This document shows, in pieces, positions 30,140-38,275 of a stretch of DNA of 64,000 nt. The stretch is from a virus. The stretch covers positions 62,001 through 126,000 of the IMG/VR virus record IMGVR_UViG_3300022699_000302; one strand, given 5' to 3'. The position numbers and the translations under genes were made by a program. The notes beneath the pieces are model-generated. The model was not told the DNA's origin. It did not search any database and saw only the letters and a list, made by a program, of their open reading frames with translations. Position 1 is the stretch's first letter. Every line of letters starts with the position of its first letter.

Positions 30140-30634
30140 TTATATGGTTTGAGCTGCGGCACAATTGGCTTTCTTGGTTACGTGCTTGTAGGAGTGGCCA
30201 TTGACGATCTTCACCGTCCGTTGGTAGCCCAAGCCGAAGAACCGAGAAATTTCGGTAACCAGCCAATCATGTTCCCACCGAAGATCTCGAAGACGTCGGA
30301 CACAGTCGTCCGGTAAGAGTAGGGAGCTATTCGCTATTGCGGGCTCCCAGTCTTCAGGAATCTCTTCGGTTTCCTGCATTTTCTTGACGCGTTCCCTCCT
30401 TTGCTTATTGGCCTTAAGGACGACGTCTTTGAGCCCTATGGGCGGGGGTTTCAGCCAGTGATCCGGGGTGTCTGCTTTCACCCACTTGAACATCTTGTTG
30501 TTGACGATCAAGCAGACATTGCTGCTGGGCATCCCTAGTTTTCGCGCGATCCAGGCTTGGCTCTTTCCCTCGGCATGCCACTTCCGGATCTTCTTTATTG
30601 TTCCTGCTGTGTTCTTTCGTTTGCCCACAGGCAC
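30140..30634 (-). CDS. Double helix-turn-helix DNA-binding protein (164 aa)
   Basis: Two HTH-like segments: GKSQAWIARKLGMPSSNVCL (residues about 23-42) and WLVTEISRFFGLGYQRTVKI (near 124-143), each followed by a similar NNK-FKWV or NGHSYKHV end. This internal repeat resembles Mor/resolvase-type HTHs. It probably binds DNA as a regulator; the target is unknown. Confidence 0.65.
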   Translation of the reverse strand: MPVGKRKNTAGTIKKIRKWHAEGKSQAWIARKLGMPSSNVCLIVNNKMFKWVKADTPDHWLKPPPIGLKDVVLKANKQRRERVKKMQETEEIPEDWEPAIANSSLLLPDDCVRRLRDLRWEHDWLVTEISRFFGLGYQRTVKIVNGHSYKHVTKKANCAAAQTI

Positions 30635-30645
30635 AGTTGTCCTCC

Positions 30646-31203
30646 CTATAGATGTTTGACGAGTTCCGCTCCTTTCTTCACAGCGTCCAGGAGCATACGA
30701 GTATCCGCGAGTGCGCGATGGGGGTTGTCTTGCGGGTCCCCAATTCCAGTCATGTCAAGGAAGAGGCTGGTGTCCCATCCGCAGTAGTGGAAGGGCCACT
30801 TTTTGCCAGCAATCCTGAACAGCTTCTTGGTGAGCTGATATTCGAATTGGATGTTGTCTGAGATTAAGATCCACTTCTTGTTGTGATCCGGATCGATATC
30901 CCTAAGTCGACTCATCAGCTCTCGAACCACAGCTAAGCCGTGACGAGATTTCCTGAAGTACTCAGAGGGGGTAATCTGGTGGAATTCAAAGGCTTTCTGG
31001 TACGGCTCTTTCCAGACCTCTTCACCGCTTTCAATTGTTTGGGTCAGGTCATGCCACAGGATCATGTCTTCGAATTCAAAAAGCTCATGGAGCCTGTTAT
31101 CGGTCGCGATCACTCCTATTTCGATCGGAAAATGATCCGCAGCAGGAACACCAGTGGTCTCGTAATCACAGAACACGAGAAGAACGTTGTCGGCGATGGG
31201 CAT
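30646..31203 (-). CDS. DEDDh 3'-5' exonuclease (185 aa)
   Basis: Exo I motif FCDYETTG (D12, E14), Exo II SDNIQFEYQL and Exo III HRALADTRML, the DEDDh set of the DnaQ/RNase T/oligoribonuclease superfamily. Length and layout fit oligoribonuclease or a small proofreading-type exonuclease. Substrate (RNA or DNA) cannot be told. Given a nearby Ro60, an RNA-decay role is worth considering. GGAGAATTC precedes the ATG. Confidence 0.85.
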   Translation of the reverse strand: MPIADNVLLVFCDYETTGVPAADHFPIEIGVIATDNRLHELFEFEDMILWHDLTQTIESGEEVWKEPYQKAFEFHQITPSEYFRKSRHGLAVVRELMSRLRDIDPDHNKKWILISDNIQFEYQLTKKLFRIAGKKWPFHYCGWDTSLFLDMTGIGDPQDNPHRALADTRMLLDAVKKGAELVKHL

Positions 31204-31223
31204 GAATTCTCCAGTGCATACGA

Positions 31224-31243
31224 AGGTCTATGGTCTTAGGCCA
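31224..31243 (-). promoter_or_regulatory. GGCCTAAGA promoter box, with CCATAGACC after it
   Basis: Core at 31234-31242, upstream of the exonuclease gene and downstream of a UUCG terminator. Confidence 0.65.
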
Positions 31244-31249
31244 CAGATC

Positions 31250-31285
31250 TAAAAGAAAAGGGGCCCGAAGGCCCCCTTTTTTACT
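31250..31285 (-). terminator. UUCG-loop terminator
   Basis: GGGGGCC-TTCG-GGCCCC stem flanked by an A-run and TTTTCTTTTAG on the minus strand. Confidence 0.85.
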
Positions 31286-31544
31286 TCGAAAGAGTCAGGC
31301 GTGCGTGAGGAAGATTCTGGAAGATCTCATTGCGGAGGTCTTCCACCCCTGACAGGGCCGAAGCTAACTTTCGCGCCCGATCGACGGAGTCGTCGGGCTC
31401 ACGGCCGGCAATAGCGCCAGCCTCCTCTTCGACATCGAGTAGGTCGTTGATCGCTCCTACCGCTTTTTGTTCGAGTTTACGGAGTGCGTCCTCCGTGATA
31501 TGCGGTGAGGGAAGGTCTTTCACCCCTGTTGATCCTTCAGTCAT
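31281..31544 (-). CDS. Unknown small helical protein (87 aa)
   Basis: Acidic helices (EDALRKLEQKAVGAINDLLD, VDRARKLASALSGVEDLRNE). No family. Preceded by GGAGGTGGT. Last gene before a terminator. Confidence 0.55.
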   Translation of the reverse strand: MTEGSTGVKDLPSPHITEDALRKLEQKAVGAINDLLDVEEEAGAIAGREPDDSVDRARKLASALSGVEDLRNEIFQNLPHARLTLSK

Positions 31545-31553
31545 ACCACCTCC

Positions 31554-32051
31554 TTACTTGGTTGCATCGGACGAAACCAAGACTGAGTAGTGATCCCAGT
31601 CGATCTTCTTTAGGGGATCGCCGTAATGCCGATGCATGAAATCATCAGCGATCTCCAGTTTCTGACGGGCTGTAGCACTGACCAACCACCAACCAAAAGT
31701 CAGGGTCTTGGGACACTGGTTGGCCATGGTGTTGAGGAACAGGTCGTAGTCGCCTTTCATGTAGAGGAACTCTGAAACACACGACCAGAGCTGGTCATCA
31801 CCTTCATCCCAGTTCCACCGAGGATCTTTTCCTCCCCAGGCGTTGGGTAGTGGGACTAGGCGTCCTTTTCGGTAAAACCGTCCTTGATCCTTTTCCAGAT
31901 CGTGTCGAGCTACTTCTAGCCAGGTATCCAGGTCCCGGCATTTGTACCCGATTTCTGTCCCTCCACATCTGATTCCCCAGGTTGCGAGGCCTAAATGGAG
32001 TGCGAGACGTGTGTCTACGTCGAACTCGGCGTAGACGGGGATGTCTGACAT
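31554..32051 (-). CDS. Unknown protein (165 aa)
   Basis: The start MSDIPVYAEFDVDTRLALHL follows CAGGAGCTTAC. Aromatic-rich, with RWNWDEGDDQLWSCVSEFLY in the middle. The last codons (SSDATK) are encoded by the dispersed palindromic element. Unknown. Confidence 0.6.
   Translation of the reverse strand: MSDIPVYAEFDVDTRLALHLGLATWGIRCGGTEIGYKCRDLDTWLEVARHDLEKDQGRFYRKGRLVPLPNAWGGKDPRWNWDEGDDQLWSCVSEFLYMKGDYDLFLNTMANQCPKTLTFGWWLVSATARQKLEIADDFMHRHYGDPLKKIDWDHYSVLVSSDATK
31557..31581. repeat. Dispersed palindromic element, copy 5 (inside a coding end)
   Basis: CTTGGTTGCAT, CGG, ACGAAACCAAG. It supplies the last codons of the 31554-32051 gene on the minus strand. Confidence 0.65.
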
Positions 32052-32398
32052 GTAAGCTCCTGTTGAGATTGATTCCATAGCTTTTCCAGGTGTTCCTGCA
32101 TCTCTCGATACTCGTAAGTCCCGGGAGGATACCACGAGTCCATGTAGTCAAGGAACTTCTTCAGGAATTTTTCTGCTCGGTACCATGCAGACGCGATTGC
32201 GTACTGCTGGTCGGTCCATCGCCCCTTTCCAAAAATTTTGATGCCAACTGAATAAAGATGAGCCAAGGTGTTTTCTGCGTGAGCCGCTCTCACGATCAAT
32301 GGCCCAGCGGATTTCCGGGGATCAGGGTCTAGCCCCTCGTCCATGATCGTACGAAGAGCGCCGATGTCCCGGAGAGCTGCTCGAATGCGTTCTTCCAT
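32015..32398 (-). CDS. Unknown helical protein (127 aa)
   Basis: Mostly helical (MEERIRAALRDIGALRTIMD, WYRAEKFLKKFLDYMDSWYP), ending with a Ser/Thr/Pro tail. It overlaps the downstream gene by 37 bases and follows a promoter box. Confidence 0.55.
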   Translation of the reverse strand: MEERIRAALRDIGALRTIMDEGLDPDPRKSAGPLIVRAAHAENTLAHLYSVGIKIFGKGRWTDQQYAIASAWYRAEKFLKKFLDYMDSWYPPGTYEYREMQEHLEKLWNQSQQELTCQTSPSTPSST

Positions 32399-32419
32399 AG
32401 GAACACCCTCAAAAAGTTC

Positions 32420-32438
32420 TCACTACATTCTTAGGCCA
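32420..32438 (-). promoter_or_regulatory. GGCCTAAGA promoter box at a divergent junction
   Basis: Core at 32429-32437 followed by ATGTAGTGAG; serves the minus gene at 32398, while a plus-strand nuclease gene starts 33 bases away in the other direction. Confidence 0.65.
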
Positions 32439-32469
32439 CGAGAATGTACTCTTTACGGACGAGTTCATC

Positions 32470-33177
32470 ATGGCAAAGAAAAAGAAATGGCCGCCCAACG
32501 AAGAGGCGTTGTGCTCGGTTCTGATCGATTGGCTGGAAGAAGAAGGATGGGACGTCTACCAGGAGGTAAGTTTTCACTCCTGGGTAGCAGACATTGTTGC
32601 GGTTCGACGAAAGATTATTTGGGTCATTGAAGCCAAGACCGGGTATAACATGACCGTCATGGAGCAGGCCCACAGGTGGCTGAGTTACGCACATCTGGTC
32701 TCAGTCGCTACTCCCGATATCAAGAAGCGTAAAGGCCACTTCATGGCTGATTCGATCCTGCGATACTACGGTATCGGCCGGCTTGTCGTTCCCGCCCCTA
32801 TCAACTTTCGAGGCCGGAATGAGATCGTAGTCCGGCAGGGAATCTACCCGAAGTACAATCGAAAGAGAGGGATGTTGAAAAAGTCAGCTCAGCGTCTTCT
32901 CGATACCCTCAGGCCTGAACATAAGACCTGGGCGAAAGCAGGGAGCCAGCACGGCAAGCGGGTTACAGCTTTTGGCCTGACCCGCGATAAGGTCCAGAAG
33001 ATCGTGAAAGAAAATCCGGGAATCACTCTTCACGACTTGATCAATAAAATAGATCATCACTATTCCTCAGATTCTGGAGCACGTCGTTACATCGCGTTAT
33101 ACGTCACCACTGGCGTAATCGGCGGCGTTCGCATCGATCGTGAGGGGAGGCGGTTGCGTTTCTACCCGGAGGGCTAG
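32470..33177 (+). CDS. PD-(D/E)XK nuclease-like protein with C-terminal winged helix (235 aa)
   Basis: The N-terminal 60 residues read LCSVLIDWLEEEGWDVYQEV, then VADIVAVRRKIIWVIEAK: the D...ExK metal motif (Asp, then EAK) of restriction-like nucleases. The C-terminal third (LHDLINKIDHHYSSDSGARR) resembles a winged helix. Such proteins may process phage or host DNA or act as repair nucleases. First gene of the plus-strand block. Confidence 0.75.
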   Translation: MAKKKKWPPNEEALCSVLIDWLEEEGWDVYQEVSFHSWVADIVAVRRKIIWVIEAKTGYNMTVMEQAHRWLSYAHLVSVATPDIKKRKGHFMADSILRYYGIGRLVVPAPINFRGRNEIVVRQGIYPKYNRKRGMLKKSAQRLLDTLRPEHKTWAKAGSQHGKRVTAFGLTRDKVQKIVKENPGITLHDLINKIDHHYSSDSGARRYIALYVTTGVIGGVRIDREGRRLRFYPEG

Positions 33178-33179
33178 CA

Positions 33180-33458
33180 ATGGCAAAACTGACGGCTGTG
33201 TGGAAGAGGTCTTGGAAGGCGATCGATAAGATCTGCCGGCGCAATAGAGATCACCTAAAAACTGAACTTGAGCTCGACGAGAAGGATCGCGAGGTCCTAT
33301 CGGAAGCCTTAATGGCAGCGGCGTATTGCATGATCAATGCGCCGAATAATCACATTTCTGTAGGATATGAACACGAACGAAATACGGCTCCTGCTGTGGT
33401 GTTGAGGATCAACGTTGACGGTGTTGGGGTCATCGGTATTGGGAGGAAGTCGGTATGA
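33180..33458 (+). CDS. Unknown small protein (92 aa)
   Basis: Basic helical N-terminus (WKRSWKAIDKICRRNRDHLK), then a strand pair near the end (AVVLRINVDGVGVIGIG). Starts two bases after the nuclease stop; overlaps the next gene by four bases. Confidence 0.6.
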   Translation: MAKLTAVWKRSWKAIDKICRRNRDHLKTELELDEKDREVLSEALMAAAYCMINAPNNHISVGYEHERNTAPAVVLRINVDGVGVIGIGRKSV

Positions 33459-33871
33459 TCGATCATGAATTCAAGCAGTTGACTAAAAAGATCACGAAGT
33501 ACCCGAACCGGAAGGTCATGTTCGCTGACGAGCAGAAGATGCTTCTGACCGTGATGGAGTGGCTGTTCCGTAAGCGGCATTCCCCGGCAGACGAGTACGA
33601 GGATGCTCTTTTCAAAAAGGCTATGGAAGCGACGTCTAACGTGGCGAATTTCATGGCATTGAATAATCGCTGGTTCGAGGACCAAATGAACGTGTTCGTC
33701 CAGACCGGGAACATCCCCGCGCATAAGTGGGACGCGATTCAGGATCGGGCGGCGGAGAAAGAAGACTACAGCGATGTACCGTCTATCGCGAAGGATATGG
33801 GGATCTGGGACGCTAGTGGCGAGGCCAACACGAATACTATCTCTGGACAGATGGACGGACACAATGCCTAA
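33455..33871 (+). CDS. Unknown helical protein (138 aa)
   Basis: GGAGGAAGTCGGT lies before the ATG. Helical throughout (MLLTVMEWLFRKRHSPADEY, FKKAMEATSNVANFMALNN). It overlaps the HAD gene by eight bases. Not recognised. Confidence 0.6.
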   Translation: MIDHEFKQLTKKITKYPNRKVMFADEQKMLLTVMEWLFRKRHSPADEYEDALFKKAMEATSNVANFMALNNRWFEDQMNVFVQTGNIPAHKWDAIQDRAAEKEDYSDVPSIAKDMGIWDASGEANTNTISGQMDGHNA

Positions 33872-34256
33872 AAAACGACCCATGCTAGTTGCTGTAGACT
33901 TCGACGGGACGATCGTTAAACATGCCTTTCCCGAGATTGGTGAGCCTCTCCCCGATGCTTTTAGGGTTCTGAAGAGGATTAACCGTGCTGGTCACCACAT
34001 CATTCTCTGGACCTGCAGAGAAGACGATTCCGGGAAGGAACGGAAGCATTATCTCGAGAAGGCGGTAGAGTTCCTTAAGGAAAACGGTGTCGGTCTTCGT
34101 AGTGTCAACGAGAATCTGCAGGAAGACGATTTTCGTGAGCCGCCGGCGAAGTCTCGTAAAGTGTTCGCCAATGTCTACATCGACGATCGTAACTTCGGCG
34201 GATTCCCTGGCTGGAAAGAAGTCGAGAAATGGATGGAAAAGGAGGGATGGCTGTAA
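33864..34256 (+). CDS. HAD-superfamily phosphatase-like hydrolase (130 aa)
   Basis: Opens MPKKRPMLVAVDFDGTIVKH, the HAD motif I DxDGT with nucleophile Asp. Motif II Thr lies in ILWTCRED, and YIDDRNFGG near the end supplies the acidic motif IV. It has no large cap. These small HADs act on phosphorylated sugars, nucleotides or polynucleotide ends; here the substrate is unknown. It overlaps the genes on both sides. Confidence 0.8.
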   Translation: MPKKRPMLVAVDFDGTIVKHAFPEIGEPLPDAFRVLKRINRAGHHIILWTCREDDSGKERKHYLEKAVEFLKENGVGLRSVNENLQEDDFREPPAKSRKVFANVYIDDRNFGGFPGWKEVEKWMEKEGWL

Positions 34257-34438
34257 TGTACTTTCATACGTACATCCACAACATCGAAGACTACAATGTT
34301 GATCTTGACGACGCAGTGAAAGCATATGTCCGGAATCGTTGTCCCGATACTGTTCGTGGAGTCCAGGAAGCATTGAGCAACCTGAAAACGGCTATCGCCG
34401 GACTCGAAGAATGGCTGGAGGAGCATCAGAGCGAATGA
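34256..34438 (+). CDS. Unknown small protein (60 aa)
   Basis: ATG overlaps the HAD stop (TAATG) with GGAGGG eight bases upstream. Reads MYFHTYIHNIEDYNVDLDDA, ending in an acidic helix (GVQEALSNLKTAIAGLEEWL). Unknown. Confidence 0.55.
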   Translation: MYFHTYIHNIEDYNVDLDDAVKAYVRNRCPDTVRGVQEALSNLKTAIAGLEEWLEEHQSE

Positions 34439-34445
34439 GGTAGTA

Positions 34446-34820
34446 ATGACAGAACGTTGGTCTCGCGACAAACTGATCTGGATTCTGCGCACGATTCACT
34501 GTATCAATCAAGGGCATTACGAGGACCTGAACGACCGGCAGCGAAAAACTGTAGATCTTGATGTTCATAAGTTGATCGAGCAGTACGACATCATCCGTAA
34601 AGACTATGAAGTGGCCTGCGCACTCATCATCGGCGCTTACCGAGTCAACCAGGTTATTGCTGATGCCTTGGAACAACTAGTTGATGCCAAGGATCACAAA
34701 GATACGTTCGGGAAGACACCGGTATACGAAGAGAAGCGTGTTGCGGCCTGGAAAGCGGCCCGGCACGCTCTTCGTGTTCAGCGAGGGGAGATAATGGTTG
34801 ATGGAGAAGAAATCGGATAA
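34446..34820 (+). CDS. Unknown helical protein (124 aa)
   Basis: Helical, charged (LIWILRTIHCINQGHYEDLN, RVAAWKAARHALRVQRGEI). GAGGTAGTA precedes the ATG. It overlaps the next zinc-finger gene by 20 bases. Confidence 0.55.
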   Translation: MTERWSRDKLIWILRTIHCINQGHYEDLNDRQRKTVDLDVHKLIEQYDIIRKDYEVACALIIGAYRVNQVIADALEQLVDAKDHKDTFGKTPVYEEKRVAAWKAARHALRVQRGEIMVDGEEIG

Positions 34821-34965
34821 TTTTGGTTCGGAACGATGCCCGTATTGTGGTCACAATACTCGGTTGATATGGGTGCACGGGCATGCTCAGTGCTCTATAT
34901 GTGGGGTAAACACTCATCCGTGCTGTAGTGGAGAGACTGTTAGATGCCTACTAGATATGCCGTAA
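34801..34965 (+). CDS. Zinc-ribbon protein (54 aa)
   Basis: Reads CPYCGHNTRLIWVHGHAQC, then SICG and HPCCSGE: a paired CxxC/CxxC ribbon with extra Cys and His, a compact widespread phage and bacterial family. RBS GGGGAGATAATGG lies upstream. The ATG is inside the preceding gene. Role unknown. Confidence 0.7.
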   Translation: MEKKSDNFGSERCPYCGHNTRLIWVHGHAQCSICGVNTHPCCSGETVRCLLDMP

Positions 34966-34986
34966 AGATCTTCTGCGACTCTCTTG

Positions 34987-35019
34987 AAACCCGCTTAGTC
35001 AGCGGGTTTCTTCTTTTTT
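34987..35019 (+). terminator. Plus-strand terminator
   Basis: Stem AACCCGCT-TAGTC-AGCGGGTT followed by TCTTCTTTTTT. Ends the small plus-strand block. Confidence 0.85.
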
Positions 35020-35081
35020 AGCTCTATTCTGTTCTTGGGCCGGACGACTGGCTGGCCTGATTTGTTTACAGGAGCCTCGCT

Positions 35082-35354
35082 ATGCTTCTACCTGAAGCCA
35101 CAGTCGAACAAATTGCTGATGAGCTGGATCGTCGATCCACTATCTCTTTTGTCCTTGCGTACAGGGACCTGGAGACCGGTGTTATTCGCATGCGAGCTCA
35201 TGGCGACTCCGGCGAATCATTAGTCCTTACTGGCGAACTCCTAGAGTTCATTGAGGAGAACGTGAATGGCGAACTCGAAGACCAAAAAGAACGATTCCGG
35301 GAAATCAAGGAAAAGTACGAGGAAGAAGGCGAGGAAGAAGAGCCAGAAGACTAA
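35082..35354 (+). CDS. Unknown acidic protein (90 aa)
   Basis: CAGGAGCCTCGCT precedes the ATG. Globular start (VEQIADELDRRSTISFVLAY), then a helix and a tail of Glu (EEGEEEEPED). It overlaps the next gene by 89 bases in another frame. Confidence 0.6.
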   Translation: MLLPEATVEQIADELDRRSTISFVLAYRDLETGVIRMRAHGDSGESLVLTGELLEFIEENVNGELEDQKERFREIKEKYEEEGEEEEPED

Positions 35355-35622
35355 GTCAAAGATCGATCTACGTGAGTGGGGAAAGAAAGCAACCAAGGAT
35401 AAGAAGGGTCGCCGGCGTCAGAGCGAGACGTTGAACTACCCCGAAGTCTGTGCCGCCATCGAAGAGGTATTGACGATGATGTCGCACGGTGAGATCTCGA
35501 TTGCAGCTAATCAGCTACACGAGATGTTGGTTGAAGAGTACGACTACCCCCTCACTGAAGCGGCGATGATGAACTACATCTACGCCCATCACAAGGAGCT
35601 GTGGGACCGACGCAATGGCTAA
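35266..35622 (+). CDS. Lys-rich protein with helical C-terminus (118 aa)
   Basis: The first 50 residues are packed with Lys, Arg and Ser (RKSTRKKARKKSQKTKSK), like a disordered DNA- or RNA-binding tail; the C-terminal half is helical (VCAAIEEVLTMMSHGEISI). It overlaps its neighbours on both sides. Confidence 0.6.
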   Translation: MANSKTKKNDSGKSRKSTRKKARKKSQKTKSKIDLREWGKKATKDKKGRRRQSETLNYPEVCAAIEEVLTMMSHGEISIAANQLHEMLVEEYDYPLTEAAMMNYIYAHHKELWDRRNG

Positions 35623-36781
35623 AAAGAAGAGGCAATCTAAAGGATTATCCAAGGCTGAGCTAGAGAGACTCGAGAAGGCAAAAGCAAAGGCACGAGAGAA
35701 GGCGAAAGAAAAAGACGCAGAGGCCCATGAAGCCCGCGAGGAGCTCAGACTCCGACGAGCCCATCGCAAGCAGCAGAACCAACTCAACGAGCATCGTAAA
35801 CGAGAGCGTAAGCATCTCGATGAGATTGAAAGACTGGAGTCGCTGCTTCAGGTGGCCTTGGATATGAGAGATGACGCCGAAGAATGGCGTCCGATCAAGA
35901 TAAAGACTAAAGAGAAAGGGACGGCACGAGAAGGAACAGCCGTTGTCTTGTTTAGCGATATCCACCCTGAAGAGATCGTGAAACCAGAGACGGTAGCAGG
36001 GCTCAATGAATTCAATCCAGATATCGCCGAAGAAAGGATCCACAGCCTTATAGAGGGCATCCGATGGAATCTCGAGACGGTTCGTCATAACAAGGGAAAA
36101 GCAGGCTACCGTGTTCGCGACTTGATGTTGTGTCTGCTGGGCGATCTAATCTCGAATACTATTCATGCCGACCTCAGTGAGTCCAATGCTTTAGGGCCGG
36201 CTGATGCAGTGAACTTCGTATTCGACCTTATCCAAACAGTGATCGACGCGCTGCTTGAAGACCCATACCTTGAGAACATCATTATCCCGTGTGTCATGGG
36301 CAATCACGATCGGATGACCAAGCGCAACCGACATCAGACCAAAGCCCAGACATCTCTTGCCACAATTATCTATGCTAATCTTCGCCGGCTCTATCGGGAC
36401 GAAGACCGGGTGACCTTTGACATTGCTCGGGGAAATCTTCTTTATGTCGACGTCTACGGCAAGATGATCCGAAACACTCACGGAGACGATATCCGGTATA
36501 ATGGTGGTGTGGGCGGCCTTACTATCCCGATGCGTAAAGCGCTTGATAGCTGGGATCGCTCGGTGTCAGCAGCAATCACAAACTGCGGTCACTGGCACCA
36601 GGTAATGGATGGAAAGGACTTCTGTGTCAACGGAAGCATCATTGGATACGGCCCTTTTGCTCAAGCGATTAAGGCACGATTTGAACCTGCTGCTCAGGTG
36701 TTCTATCTTATCGACCCTGATCGAGGTAAGAGATTCTTTACACCGATCCAAGTGCAGGACTGTCCGGGACACTGGAGTTAG
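35615..36781 (+). CDS. Metallophosphoesterase with N-terminal coiled coil (388 aa)
   Basis: Residues 1-90 form a Lys/Glu/Arg-rich coiled coil (LERLEKAKAKAREKAKEKDA). The rest is a calcineurin-like phosphoesterase: FSDIHPEE (DxH), LLGDLISN (GDxx), MGNHDRMT (GNHD), NTHGDD and NCGHWHQ (GHxH). These bind two metals and cleave phosphoesters; phage members include DNA-end and nucleotide phosphatases. The N-terminal coil could tether it to DNA or a virion part. Confidence 0.85.
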   Translation: MAKKKRQSKGLSKAELERLEKAKAKAREKAKEKDAEAHEAREELRLRRAHRKQQNQLNEHRKRERKHLDEIERLESLLQVALDMRDDAEEWRPIKIKTKEKGTAREGTAVVLFSDIHPEEIVKPETVAGLNEFNPDIAEERIHSLIEGIRWNLETVRHNKGKAGYRVRDLMLCLLGDLISNTIHADLSESNALGPADAVNFVFDLIQTVIDALLEDPYLENIIIPCVMGNHDRMTKRNRHQTKAQTSLATIIYANLRRLYRDEDRVTFDIARGNLLYVDVYGKMIRNTHGDDIRYNGGVGGLTIPMRKALDSWDRSVSAAITNCGHWHQVMDGKDFCVNGSIIGYGPFAQAIKARFEPAAQVFYLIDPDRGKRFFTPIQVQDCPGHWS

Positions 36782-36798
36782 TCAGCTCTAGGAACGGA

Positions 36799-37056
36799 AT
36801 GTACTACTTGGTCACCGTCTACATGTATGACAACGATAACGAGACCTGGGGGGCTGGTAGTCGTGTTGAGGAGGCAGCTAGTGCTGAAGCCGCAAAAGCA
36901 ATCGTATCGGCATCTTTTCGAGATGCAGCTGACTCGCTAGACATTGACATAACGTCGGTTACGGCGAGAAAGCTGACAGAAGCGGAGACTGAGACTTATA
37001 TCAGGAAGTATAAGCCGCCCCCGGAAGACGACAGCGATTGGAATTTTTTCGACTAA
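36799..37056 (+). CDS. Unknown small acidic protein (85 aa)
   Basis: Reads MYYLVTVYMYDNDNETWG, then an Ala/Glu helix (VEEAASAEAAKAIVSASF) and an acidic end. The strand-helix layout resembles the products at 19-204 and 16621-16845. AGGAACGGA precedes the ATG. Confidence 0.6.
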   Translation: MYYLVTVYMYDNDNETWGAGSRVEEAASAEAAKAIVSASFRDAADSLDIDITSVTARKLTEAETETYIRKYKPPPEDDSDWNFFD

Positions 37057-37090
37057 AAAAGAAGGACCCATCGGGGTCCTTCTCTCTTTA
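37054..37090. terminator. Bidirectional terminator
   Basis: GAAGGACCC-ATCG-GGGTCCTTC with an A-run on the left and a CT-rich run on the right, between convergent gene ends at 37056 and 37088. Confidence 0.8.
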
Positions 37091-37360
37091 CTTCTCTTTG
37101 AAGTCAGTGGCATCGAAGCTGAAGGACGTTGTTTCTACCTCGTCCCCCTCTGCAACCACCTCAGCCTCGTCGACGCTGTCGAGCGAGTCATCGTAGAGAT
37201 AGGGTAAGTCGGGCAACCCTCCTATCTCAAACTCCTTCTCGATGAACTGAGCAGCTTGTTCAGCGTTGTAAGCCTTCACCGGGATACGGAAACATACCCG
37301 GAAATCTGCCCAGACTTCAAAGATCTTCTCTTCTTGACGGGTCCCATTTTCCTGTCCCAT
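37088..37360 (-). CDS. Unknown acidic small protein (90 aa)
   Basis: The start MGQENGTRQEEKIFEVWADF follows CAGGGAGACGAG. A strand (FRVCFRIPVKAYNAEQAAQF) precedes an acidic tail. The same small beta-alpha plan as the 36799-37056 product. It overlaps the next gene. Confidence 0.55.
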   Translation of the reverse strand: MGQENGTRQEEKIFEVWADFRVCFRIPVKAYNAEQAAQFIEKEFEIGGLPDLPYLYDDSLDSVDEAEVVAEGDEVETTSFSFDATDFKEK

Positions 37361-37652
37361 CTCGTCTCCCTGGCAACTGGGAGTTGTACGGAGCGTACGG
37401 GTAAGGCGTATGGTCGTCATCTTTGAGATTATCGCACTGACGGAATCCCAGAAAGTCAAAGACTCCCTGGATCGCGTGAGACAATATCATTGCGACGATG
37501 TAGATTGGAATGAAGGGGAATAGCACAGACAGGATCATGAGATCACTGGTTGAGTCCTCGTCTCCCCGTAGAAAGATAAGGAGTATGAGCGTAATCAAAA
37601 TCCCTGTGCTGTACCCCAACACGAGTTCAGGAGTGAGTAAGAGATCTGGCAT
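37317..37652 (-). CDS. Membrane protein, two TM segments (111 aa)
   Basis: Hydrophobic segments YSTGILITLILLIFL and ILSVLFPFIPIYIVAMILS, then a polar C-terminal tail rich in Tyr/Pro (TPYPYAPYNSQLPG). Preceded by GAGGTGGAC; ATG overlaps the upstream TAA. Confidence 0.6.
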   Translation of the reverse strand: MPDLLLTPELVLGYSTGILITLILLIFLRGDEDSTSDLMILSVLFPFIPIYIVAMILSHAIQGVFDFLGFRQCDNLKDDDHTPYPYAPYNSQLPGRRDGTGKWDPSRREDL

Positions 37653-37882
37653 TAGTCCACCTCGATGCCGTTCTCTATCAGTTTAGCTTTACGCGCCTCT
37701 CTTTCGGCCTCGAGTTCCTCAACCAAGTCCGACCAGTCTTGTTCTCGCTCTAAACTTTTATTCAGCATATCCAAGACTGTGTTGGCCCGACGGTTCCACC
37801 AGAAAGTGGCAATGCCGGCACCGATCAGGAGAGCGGTCATGTACGAGCTGATAACGAGCAGAGCTACAATCGGGTCACTCAT
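37652..37882 (-). CDS. Small membrane protein, one TM (76 aa)
   Basis: N-terminal TM (IVALLVISSYMTALLIGAG), then a coiled-coil-like charged helix (LNKSLEREQDWSDLVEELEA). Resembles spanin or other small envelope proteins in plan, but no lipobox or partner gene is seen. Confidence 0.6.
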   Translation of the reverse strand: MSDPIVALLVISSYMTALLIGAGIATFWWNRRANTVLDMLNKSLEREQDWSDLVEELEAEREARKAKLIENGIEVD

Positions 37883-37891
37883 GATTTATCC

Positions 37892-38275
37892 TCAGTTGAA
37901 ATTCACTCCGTGTCTGGCCTCTCCGTAGATCCTTATGGCAACGTCATCCAGATTTCCTGGCTTCAGTTTTCCGCATTGAATCTTCAAGCGAAGGCATTTC
38001 GGATCGGTCTCATCGGTGAGTTTTTGTCGTATTAGCTCGCTGATGAGGATCGTAAACCGCTTGAAGGTGTAGTACTCCAGCAGTTGCCGATGATTGTAGA
38101 TTACGCCCTTTAACTGAAGAGCAGCAACCTCTCCGCTCCAAAGGAAAAGATCGTACATGCTGGGAGCGTAATCATGCATGTACTCGACGATCGACTCACT
38201 AGGGCCGACTTCGGACAGCAGCGTTATACACAATCTACTGACATCGTCTAATTGAACATTGGGTACATCACGCAC
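37892..38275 (-). CDS. Helical paralogue family protein (127 aa), GTG start
   Basis: GTG start after AAGGAGGATCG. The middle (IVEYMHDYAPSMYDLFLWSG, EVAALQLKGVIYN) parallels the 38268-38627 product: a helix, a hydrophobic residue pair, GEVAAL, then a Phe/Tyr-rich region before an FRQ/ILIS helix. Function unknown. Confidence 0.55.
   Translation of the reverse strand: MRDVPNVQLDDVSRLCITLLSEVGPSESIVEYMHDYAPSMYDLFLWSGEVAALQLKGVIYNHRQLLEYYTFKRFTILISELIRQKLTDETDPKCLRLKIQCGKLKPGNLDDVAIRIYGEARHGVNFN

Noticed and set aside
35028-35042. Promoter box near the plus-strand 35 kb genes
   Set aside because: TTCTTGGGCC differs at a core base, points to the minus strand, and no minus-strand gene follows.
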